Origin: UBA5793 sp040255465
Lineage (GTDB): Bacteria > Planctomycetota > Phycisphaerae > Phycisphaerales > UBA5793
NCBI GenBank assembly: GCA_040255465.1
Contig: JBDZVA010000002.1
Location: 1-64,000, forward strand
Length of the DNA: 64,000 nucleotides
Reading direction: 5' to 3'
Made by a program: the position numbers and the translations under genes. The notes beneath the pieces are model-generated. The model worked only from the letters and a program-made list of their open reading frames with translations. It was not told where the DNA came from and made no database searches. Positions 33,653 through 40,399 of the stretch are shown here, piece after piece (positions within the stretch are counted from its first letter, which is position 1; every line of letters starts with the position of its first letter).

Positions 33653-34885
33653 ATGACAATCACCAGCATTGGTGCAGCGCCGGAACCCGGCATGGGCGGG
33701 CTTTTGACGCCGCGCCCCCTTCGCATCGCCTACTGCATCAGTCGAACCTTCGAACGCTTTCAGGGCACCTACGGCCGCTACTGCGGCCAGGCGCGGCTGC
33801 TGCGCGATCTCGGCCATGACGTCACCGTCTTCGCCGTCAACCGCGAGATGAACCTGCCGGAAGATGAAGACCACTTCGGTGTGCGCGTCCATCGCGTTCC
33901 CGTGCGATCAAAAAGCTGGGGCGGGCCGAAGAACTTCATGAACTTCCGCAAAATGCACCGCGCGATATTCGATTGCATCGCCGCCGGAACATTCGATGCC
34001 GTCAAGATCATCGGCCAGGACCTCAGTCCCATGATCCCGATGATCCAGAAGCGATTGAATCTGCCCGTCATCTTCGACGCGCACGAACCGGAGATCTACG
34101 GCTTCTGGACCGGGCCGCGCCGCATGCTCCTGCCGATCATCTACGGCCTCGAACGCCGTTACAGCCGCATGGCCCAGGCCGTCCAGATCACCAGCAACTG
34201 GCAGAAGCGCAAGTATGAGCAGTGGGGCTGTCGCGACGTCACGATCGTCGGCAACCAGCCGCTCTGGGACGAGCGCATCGATGCATGGCCCGAAGGGAAG
34301 TTCGATGAAGTGAAAGCGGGCGGACCTGTCATGTTCGGCCGGCTCGGAACCGTCTACAAGGGCACCGGTCTGCACGAACTGCTCGAAGCGTTTGCACGCG
34401 TGTTTGCGAAATACCCCGACCGCGCGCGTCTGCGCCTGGCGGGGAAGGTCGCTGAGTATTACGAAGAGGAATTCGCCCGGACCATCGAGCCCTACCGCGA
34501 CGGCATCCTCCTCAGCGGCGCCTATGCGACGACCGACATGCCCGACCTCTACGCCCAGATGCATCTCTCGGTGTTGCCCTACCTCAATGACGCCAACTTT
34601 CGCTACATCAATCCCAGCAAGTTCTACGACTCCATCGCCAACGCCACCGTCGTGGTGATGACGCCCATCGGCGACATGGGCGAGATTCTCGCCCGGGTCC
34701 GCTGTGGTCGCACGATCGACCCCGAGCGCATCGACACGATCGTCGAGGCCATGTGCCACTACCTCGATCACCCCGAGGAGATCGAGCGCGACGCCCGCAG
34801 GGGCTTCGAGGCCAGTCTTGGCGAGTTCTCCTGGAAGGCGAACCAGCGCCAACTCGAAGAGACCTTCCAGCGCATCGTGCAGTAG
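33653..34885 (+). CDS. family 4/1 (GT-B) glycosyltransferase
   Basis: 410 aa from ATG at 33653 (TTG at 33644 is in frame). N-terminal acceptor domain LRIAYCISRTFERFQGTYG with GHDVTVFAVN, then IFDAHEPEIYGFW; donor domain with PVMFGRLGTVYKGTGLHELL, MPDLYAQMHLSVLPYLND and RYINPSKFYDSIANATVVV, the last replacing the usual E(x7)E region. It probably adds a sugar to the exported polysaccharide, being immediately downstream of the export gene. Confidence 0.83.
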   Translation: MTITSIGAAPEPGMGGLLTPRPLRIAYCISRTFERFQGTYGRYCGQARLLRDLGHDVTVFAVNREMNLPEDEDHFGVRVHRVPVRSKSWGGPKNFMNFRKMHRAIFDCIAAGTFDAVKIIGQDLSPMIPMIQKRLNLPVIFDAHEPEIYGFWTGPRRMLLPIIYGLERRYSRMAQAVQITSNWQKRKYEQWGCRDVTIVGNQPLWDERIDAWPEGKFDEVKAGGPVMFGRLGTVYKGTGLHELLEAFARVFAKYPDRARLRLAGKVAEYYEEEFARTIEPYRDGILLSGAYATTDMPDLYAQMHLSVLPYLNDANFRYINPSKFYDSIANATVVVMTPIGDMGEILARVRCGRTIDPERIDTIVEAMCHYLDHPEEIERDARRGFEASLGEFSWKANQRQLEETFQRIVQ

Positions 34886-35137
34886 AACACGAACTCGACT
34901 TCTCCTCGTTTGGGCGCTCCGCTCGCATCCCAACGGGCGCCAGACGCCTGCGCGTCCGAAGAATCGCGGCTGTTTCTCCACCAGTTTGCCCAGTCGTTAC
35001 AGCCCGCACACCCGCCGGGCGATGCCGACAAAGGGCCGACATCGCGGCCAATCGCATCGTACGTTTGATCCACACGCAACCTTGTGTTGCGATTTCGGGG
35101 GATGGACAAACTCATGATGCACAGGAGAACAGAACCG

Positions 35138-35851
35138 ATGCGCACCACCAGCCAGTCAACTCGTGGACTTCAGGCCGCCGCCCTTCTCGGAACCACGCTG
35201 GCAATCTCCAGCCTCGCCGGCGCCGACGTGATTACGGCGCGATTCGATGAGATCACGCCGGGGCGGAGCATCTCATACTCCCTGGATTCCGGCGGGTCCT
35301 TCCATGGCACGCGGGCCGGCAGTTTCCTCTGGTCGCGTCTCGGTGGTGACTACGCGGGTCCCGGCGCCGATGGCCAGTTCACCTCCTATTGCATTGAAAT
35401 CTCGCAGCACATTTCCTACGGCTCAACCTACAACTTCGAGACCCGCGCCGCGGACCTTTCGCCGGTGCCCGGAGCCGGCATGGGCGCCGCTCGTGCGGAC
35501 CTGCTCTCCGAATTCTTCGGGCGCTACTACAACCCACAGTTCACGACCAACGATGACGCCGCCGCGTTTCAGGTGGCCGTGTGGGAAATCACCCATGACA
35601 ATGGTCTGAATCTCTCCAGCGGCGTCTTCCGGATCAACGATCAGGGATCGTTGAATCTGACGGCTCAGAGCTGGCTCGACTCGCTCGATGGCTCGGGTCC
35701 ACGACTCAGCCTTCTGGCCATGACCAGTCTCACCGCGCAGGATCAACTCTTTGTCATCCCCAACGCGTCAACGGCCGCACTTCTGTTCATGGGTGGCGTG
35801 TTCGGCTGCTCAAGCCGACGTCGCCGCCGCGCTCAGGGGGCCAAAGGCTGA
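35138..35851 (+). CDS. secreted PEP-CTERM-like surface protein with possible Cys-Gln thioester domain
   Basis: 237 aa from ATG at 35138 (AGGAG ten bases upstream; earlier in-frame starts exist). Signal peptide LQAAALLGTTLAISSLAGA. C-terminal tripartite tail: VIPNASTAALLFMGGVFG followed by SSRRRRR, resembling PEP-CTERM sorting signals with a shifted PEP box. In the mature part, FTSYCIEISQ and AAFQVAVWEITHD give the Cys...Gln-x-x-VW pattern of thioester (TED/TQXA) domains, which can bind targets covalently. Function otherwise unknown. It overlaps the convergent trpF gene by 19 bases. Confidence 0.7.
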   Translation: MRTTSQSTRGLQAAALLGTTLAISSLAGADVITARFDEITPGRSISYSLDSGGSFHGTRAGSFLWSRLGGDYAGPGADGQFTSYCIEISQHISYGSTYNFETRAADLSPVPGAGMGAARADLLSEFFGRYYNPQFTTNDDAAAFQVAVWEITHDNGLNLSSGVFRINDQGSLNLTAQSWLDSLDGSGPRLSLLAMTSLTAQDQLFVIPNASTAALLFMGGVFGCSSRRRRRAQGAKG

Positions 35852-36471
35852 TCGGCCATCCGGACGGCCGCGCAGAATTGTCGGATCAACTCGGGGTCCT
35901 TCACGCCGCGCTCGCTTTCGACGCCGCTGGAAACGTCCACGGCGTATGGCCGAAGCCTGCGGATCGCTTCGACCACGTTGTCGGGCGTCAGGCCGCCCGC
36001 GAGCATGAGGGGGGCTTTGATGGAATGTCGTTGCGCGGCCAGTGCGTCCCAGTCGAACGTGGCGCCCTGGCCGCCCTCCGAACCGTCGACGAGCAGCATA
36101 TCGATGTCAGCAGTCTTCGCCCATTGGCGCATCGCCTCATCGTCAAACTGAATCGCTTTGATGACCGCGAACTCCTCGCGGACCCGCTCGACGCACTTCA
36201 GATCCTCGTGGCCGTGTAACTGCACGAAACCGACACACGCTTCGCCCGCGGCGTCACAGACATCCATCGCCTTCTCATTCGCAAACAGCCCGACCGACTC
36301 GACAAACGGCGGCAGCAGGCACACGAGATCGGCGGCGGCCTCCGGCTCGATGTATCGGGGCGACGATTGCACGAAAACAAAACCCACCGCATCCGCACCC
36401 GCCTCAACCGCGGCGAGGACATCGCGCTCCGTTCGCAGTCCGCAGATCTTCACGCGCGTGCGTCCGTTCAC
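35833..36471 (-). CDS. trpF: phosphoribosylanthranilate isomerase
   Basis: 212 aa (beta/alpha)8 barrel: VKICGLRTERDVLAAV with the catalytic Cys, ADAVGFVFVQSSPRYI, VQLHGHE, LLVDGSEGGQGATFDW with the catalytic Asp, LAGGLTPDNV and VDVSSGVESERGVKD for phosphate binding. It performs the Amadori rearrangement in tryptophan synthesis. No other trp gene is nearby. It overlaps the upstream acetyltransferase gene by four bases (ATGA) in the same direction. Confidence 0.95.
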   Translation of the reverse strand: MNGRTRVKICGLRTERDVLAAVEAGADAVGFVFVQSSPRYIEPEAAADLVCLLPPFVESVGLFANEKAMDVCDAAGEACVGFVQLHGHEDLKCVERVREEFAVIKAIQFDDEAMRQWAKTADIDMLLVDGSEGGQGATFDWDALAAQRHSIKAPLMLAGGLTPDNVVEAIRRLRPYAVDVSSGVESERGVKDPELIRQFCAAVRMADQPLAP

Positions 36472-37304
36472 GGGCTGATCTCCACTCCGGCGCTGACGTA
36501 GGTCTCGATGGTTTCGATCGGAACCATCCCGATACTTCCAAACGCGGCGAGCGCGTCGCCATCCGACTCGTCCACCGCAGCGATGACCTGGCGGAATTGC
36601 GAGCGCCTGGCGAGGTCGAGGACATGCCAGAGCAGCGCTTCGGTGACCGAAGCTCGGCCGGCGTCCGGATCGAGGTGCAAGCCCCGCAGAATGCCGAACT
36701 CCGCGACGGTCACGGCGCCGATGCAGCCCACCACGCGGCCGTCCCTCCGCGCCACCAGCACATCGAGCGCATCGGCGTCGAGAAAGCCAGCCTCACTGGC
36801 CGCCGCTTGTTTTGCCCGCTCTGCTGACCCGCACTCCGCCGCGAATCGCGCTTCGAGAAACCCTCGGTAGGCCGGCGCTGCCGCTCGCGCAGAGATCACC
36901 TGCAATTCTGGTGGAGCATCGGGCTCTTTTCCGCCGGCTCCCATCAGCAGGAGGGACTGGAGGCGCGGCGTGAAACCCAACCGCTCCAGGTCGGACCGCC
37001 ATGCCTCGTCAAACCGCGCGGCTGTCGGCGCAAGCAGCGCGCAGACCGCATGATGCGCCTGGAAGTGCGACACGATGCCGTCGAGCACCCGGCCAATCTG
37101 CTGACCCTGGGGACAATGAACGTCACGCGCGCAATTGGCTGCCGCGCCGGATGCTCCTCCCGGCGTGACAAAGGCCACGGCTCCGTCGATGGTCTCTTCC
37201 TCGCCTGCGACCATTCGGGACAACTCCACGTGCCCCTTGCGCACCGCCCGCACAAGCGCATCGGTCGTCGCCGCCCCGCGTCCTCCGATAACCGGCAGTT
37301 CCAT
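36468..37304 (-). CDS. GNAT-like acetyltransferase
   Basis: 278 aa from ATG at 37304 (ATG at 37313 is in frame). The C-terminal half has GNAT-like strands and loop: ALDVLVARRDGRVVGCIGAV, the acetyl-CoA loop region GRASVTEALLWHVLDLARR, and FGSIGMVPIETIETYVSAG. The N-terminal half is divergent and may be a degenerate second GNAT domain. Substrate unknown. It is translationally coupled to trpF through an ATGA overlap. Confidence 0.7.
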   Translation of the reverse strand: MELPVIGGRGAATTDALVRAVRKGHVELSRMVAGEEETIDGAVAFVTPGGASGAAANCARDVHCPQGQQIGRVLDGIVSHFQAHHAVCALLAPTAARFDEAWRSDLERLGFTPRLQSLLLMGAGGKEPDAPPELQVISARAAAPAYRGFLEARFAAECGSAERAKQAAASEAGFLDADALDVLVARRDGRVVGCIGAVTVAEFGILRGLHLDPDAGRASVTEALLWHVLDLARRSQFRQVIAAVDESDGDALAAFGSIGMVPIETIETYVSAGVEISP

Positions 37305-37462
37305 GACCAACAATAGCCTCGCACTGTTGCGCCTTGGCCACGGCCGCGTTTCCGCTCTGCATCATTCGGCGCCAGGTGATGGGCGGAATCGGCAGCGAGA
37401 GGCTGAAAAAGGCGGCGGCGGGCGGCGGCCCGCCCGTTGTATCATTCAGGCAGGAGAAGATG

Positions 37463-37855
37463 ATGATCAATCGAAGAGTCGCTATCGCGTGCGCTTTCGC
37501 CGCGCTCCTTTCGGGGTGCGCCTCGACGCGCCAACACATGACCACGACGTCGGTCGCGCCGACGATCGGGCCGGTCGATCTCGCCCGCCGATCGCCTCGC
37601 GATCCCGCATTGCTCTTTGCGACGCCGGAGATGCGGCAGATGCTCGCTGAGCGTGGTCTGCCCGCGGGTTTTGGTTGGGAAGACTGGGAGTACGGCCGCA
37701 ACGACGAGCGGCTCTCGGTGGGCGCGCCACCCGCCCGAACGGGATTTCGGGCCTTTGAGATCACGCAGTATGACCGCCTGTACGACTACAACGGCAGGCC
37801 GCGCAACTCGACCCAAACTACCACTCGATCCGTGCGATCCGGGGCCGCCCGGTGA
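37463..37855 (+). CDS. small lipoprotein of unknown function
   Basis: 130 aa from ATG at 37463 (the preceding ATG at 37460 is equally in frame; AGGAG upstream). Signal peptide with lipobox ACAFAALLSGCAST. The mature part has the segments RDPALLFATPEMRQML and RGLPAGFGWEDWEYGRND and a C-terminal Thr/Arg-rich tail. Family not recognised. Divergent from the acetyltransferase gene. Confidence 0.65.
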   Translation: MINRRVAIACAFAALLSGCASTRQHMTTTSVAPTIGPVDLARRSPRDPALLFATPEMRQMLAERGLPAGFGWEDWEYGRNDERLSVGAPPARTGFRAFEITQYDRLYDYNGRPRNSTQTTTRSVRSGAAR

Positions 37856-38177
37856 GTTTTTGACGCCCCTCACGACACGAGTTGCAGAAAACTACAACAT
37901 TTTCTCCGGTCAACAATCTTTCAGATTACCTGTTTTCTCTTGACCTGCCCCCTTGACGGATTCGTTTCAACACGCCATACTGACAGGAGTTGTGCGATCG
38001 TCCCGGCCGCTCGACGCAACCGGAACCCGTCCCGTTCTGGCGTGGCCGACCGATCAATCAGGTGTTTCTCCTATGAACCTCCTCGTGGCTATGACGGGGC
38101 TCGCGGGAGAGGGAAGTGCGAGCCCACATCCGTTTCGGCCGGCTGCCGACTCAGATCCCTGGAAGGGGGCGCATCAC
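37856..38177. other. gene-free leader region before the HU-like gene
   Basis: No gene seen in these 322 bases. It contains a good promoter candidate (37953-37981, listed separately), leaving an untranslated leader of about 190 bases. Open frames through it lack ribosome binding sites. Confidence 0.5.
37953..37981 (+). promoter_or_regulatory. candidate sigma-70-like promoter of the HU-like gene
   Basis: TTGACG, seventeen bases, then CATACT: five of six and four of six matches to consensus with ideal spacing, about 197 bases upstream of the ATG at 38178. Confidence 0.45.
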
Positions 38178-38567
38178 ATGCCGAACGTGACCAAGAAGGA
38201 TCTCATCGATGGAGTCGTTGAGAGCACCAAAGAGAAGCGGGTGGCGGTGAAGACCATCGTCCAGGAGTTTCTCAACCTGATCGTCGAGGAACTCGGCCGC
38301 GGGCATCGAATCGAACTACGCGACTTCGGTGTCTTTGAGGTCAAGCGACGCGCTCCCCGCGTGGCTCAGAATCCCAAGACGCTCGCCAAGGTCGACGTTC
38401 CGGCAAAATCATCCGTCAAGTTCAAGGCCGGTCGACTCATGAAAGAACAGGTCGACCGCTCCGACGCCGGGTCCGATGGAAAGATCGATGGGCGCGTTGG
38501 GCACGTCAGCGGGCGAGACGTGCCCATCGTCGAGACCACCGCGGCCCGCAGTCCATCACGGTTCTGA
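38178..38567 (+). CDS. HU/IHF-family DNA-binding protein
   Basis: 129 aa from ATG at 38178 with GGAAGGGGG upstream; the frame is open much further back, but the family N-terminus (MPNVTKKDLIDGVVE) begins here. HU fold: helices through VQEFLNLIVEELGRG, then HRIELRDFGVFEVKRRAPR and AQNPKTLAKVDVPAKSSVKF forming the DNA-binding beta arms. The C-terminal ~35 residues beyond KAGRLMKEQV are an extra charged tail not found in classical HU. It probably bends and compacts DNA. Confidence 0.9.
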   Translation: MPNVTKKDLIDGVVESTKEKRVAVKTIVQEFLNLIVEELGRGHRIELRDFGVFEVKRRAPRVAQNPKTLAKVDVPAKSSVKFKAGRLMKEQVDRSDAGSDGKIDGRVGHVSGRDVPIVETTAARSPSRF

Positions 38568-38664
38568 ACGAGCCGCGGACTCCAGACCCGATCGGCCCGC
38601 TTCTTCGGCCGCCAGCGCGACTTTTGCCGCCCCCCTCACCCAAGGTGGCGCGCGATGCTCTTCC

Positions 38665-39849
38665 ATGAACCAGCCTCGGCTCTCTTCAGACTGGCTAGCG
38701 CGGATCGGCCGACTCGTCGGCGAGCGGCGCGACTCTCCAGTCTGGCGAACGCTGACAATCCGCGAGCCGCGCGATTCATCGCGCCCGCAATGGCTCGATC
38801 TCTCGAGCAACGACTACCTCGCCCTCTCAACGCATCCGCTGCTCATCCAGCGCGTGCGCGAAACCGCCTCACGCTGGGGCGTTGGGAGCGGCTCCAGTCG
38901 GCTCGTCAGTGGCACGCTCGAACTGCACACCGCCCTCGAGCAGCGCTTCGCACAATTCAAACACGCCCAGTCCGCGCTGCTGTTCCCGACCGGCTACATG
39001 GCCAACCTCGCCGTGCTCTCCACCATTCCACAGCCCGGCGATCTGCTCGTGCTCGACAAACTCTGCCACGCCAGCCTGATCGACGGCGGCCGCCTCGCCA
39101 CTGCATCCGGCGCGAGGCTGCGCACCTTTCCCCACGCGAACTTCGATCGCCTTTCCAGGCTGCTCGCCGAGCATCAGCGAGATCAGCCCGAGGCCAGTCG
39201 CTTCATCGTAACGGACTCGGTCTTTTCCATGGATGGCGATGCCGCCGACCTGTCGCGCCTCGCCGAATTGCGCGATGCTCACGACGCAGCATTGATCGTC
39301 GATGAAGCGCATGCCACCGGCGTGCTGGGCCCGCGAGGCGAAGGCCTCGACTCCGAGGGCCTGGCCGACATCACCATTTCAACCGCCAGCAAAGCGCTTG
39401 GCTCACTCGGCGGAATCGTCACGGCGCCCGACGTCGTCAACCAGTGGCTCATCAATGCCGCCCGTCCATTCATCTATACCACGGCCTCATCCCCGCTTCA
39501 GGCGGCGGCGATCGACGCGGCACTCGATGTCATCGACGCCGAACCGCAGCGCCGCACCCGCCTGGCTTCCCTCACGACACGCGTGCGCGAGCGCCTCAAT
39601 GAACTGGGAGTCGCGGCACGGATGGATCCGACTCCGATCATCCCCATCGTCGTCGGTTCCGCGCCGCGGGCGATGGCGCTCTCGGCCCATCTCCGCGACC
39701 GCGGCATCATCGCGCCGGCCATCCGCCCGCCCACCGTGGCGCCCGGCTCATCGCGGGTGCGATTGAGTCTCCACTGCGACTTGACGGATGCGGATCTCGA
39801 TCAACTCTTCGTCGCGCTGTCCGACTTTGATTGGAACAGCCGGCCATAA
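38665..39849 (+). CDS. bioF: 8-amino-7-oxononanoate synthase (BioF) or close alpha-oxoamine synthase
   Basis: 394 aa from ATG at 38665. PLP-dependent alpha-oxoamine synthase: LDLSSNDYLALSTHP, GVGSGSSRLVSG, LLFPTGYMANLAVL, SVFSMDGDAADLSRL, IVDEAHATGVLGPRG and the PLP Lys in ISTASKALGSLGG; C-terminal IRPPTVAPGSSRVRLSLH favours BioF over KBL/SPT. It condenses pimeloyl thioester with alanine in biotin synthesis. No other bio gene is in the window. Its TAA lies inside the T-tract of a minus-strand terminator. Confidence 0.88.
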   Translation: MNQPRLSSDWLARIGRLVGERRDSPVWRTLTIREPRDSSRPQWLDLSSNDYLALSTHPLLIQRVRETASRWGVGSGSSRLVSGTLELHTALEQRFAQFKHAQSALLFPTGYMANLAVLSTIPQPGDLLVLDKLCHASLIDGGRLATASGARLRTFPHANFDRLSRLLAEHQRDQPEASRFIVTDSVFSMDGDAADLSRLAELRDAHDAALIVDEAHATGVLGPRGEGLDSEGLADITISTASKALGSLGGIVTAPDVVNQWLINAARPFIYTTASSPLQAAAIDAALDVIDAEPQRRTRLASLTTRVRERLNELGVAARMDPTPIIPIVVGSAPRAMALSAHLRDRGIIAPAIRPPTVAPGSSRVRLSLHCDLTDADLDQLFVALSDFDWNSRP

Positions 39850-39886
39850 AAAACACTCCTCCCGGCCCGGAGGCGCGAGAGGAGTG
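39848..39886 (-). terminator. rho-independent terminator of the 127-codon minus-strand gene
   Basis: CACTCCTC and GAGGAGTG form a perfect 8-bp stem with a 17-base GC-rich loop. On the minus strand it is followed by six T (plus-strand A tract at 39848-39853). It overlaps the last bases of bioF, so it may serve both convergent genes. Confidence 0.75.
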
Positions 39887-39929
39887 CTCCTTCACAATCG
39901 AATATCTGAAGGCGTCCTGCAACGCTCGA

Positions 39930-40256
39930 TCAGCGGCGCTCGCCCCGGGCTTGAATCGACAGAGCGACGAGAACGCGACCACCACGCGTGCGATGCCACT
40001 CCGCATTGACGCGGGCGTGATCGCCTCGCCGCAGCGCGTGCAGGCGAGCCGGCTCGCCGTTGAGCGAAATGCGCGTGCGCTCCGTGACGCGGATCCGCAC
40101 ATCGCCTCGCTCCGTGTGAAGCGCAATGCCGTGATCGCCCACCGCCGTGATCACGCCGGTTAGCGCAATCGGATCGGCAGCGACGGCGGTGTTGGTCGGC
40201 ACAAAAGACATGAGGGCAAGGACAGTCAGAACGATGGCTAGCACGTTTCGGGTCAT
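39930..40256 (-). CDS. small secreted protein, DUF5666/OB-fold-like
   Basis: 108 aa from ATG at 40256 with AGGAG upstream. Signal peptide MTRNVLAIVLTVLALMSF...AVA. The mature part is one small beta barrel: ITAVGDHGIALHTERGDVRI, TRISLNGEPARLHALRRGD, HARVNAEWHR, resembling the OB-like domain in which a metal or ligand constant is tuned by a short loop (DUF5666 style). Function unknown. It has its own terminator downstream. Confidence 0.65.
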   Translation of the reverse strand: MTRNVLAIVLTVLALMSFVPTNTAVAADPIALTGVITAVGDHGIALHTERGDVRIRVTERTRISLNGEPARLHALRRGDHARVNAEWHRTRGGRVLVALSIQARGERR

Positions 40257-40399
40257 CGGGAGTCTCTCCTGGCTGGTATGGGGTACGGGGTCTCGGTCCT
40301 GATCCAACGCCACCGTTGGGCCGTTTCTTCCACAACGCTGGGCAAGAACCGGCTATTGCATGGCAATGACCTGATTTCTGCCACAATTTAAACCACACG

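Noticed and set aside
35833..35851. Frameshift or misannotation because the PEP-CTERM-like gene and trpF overlap
   Set aside because: Both proteins have complete, family-typical C-termini; a 19-base convergent overlap is tolerable.
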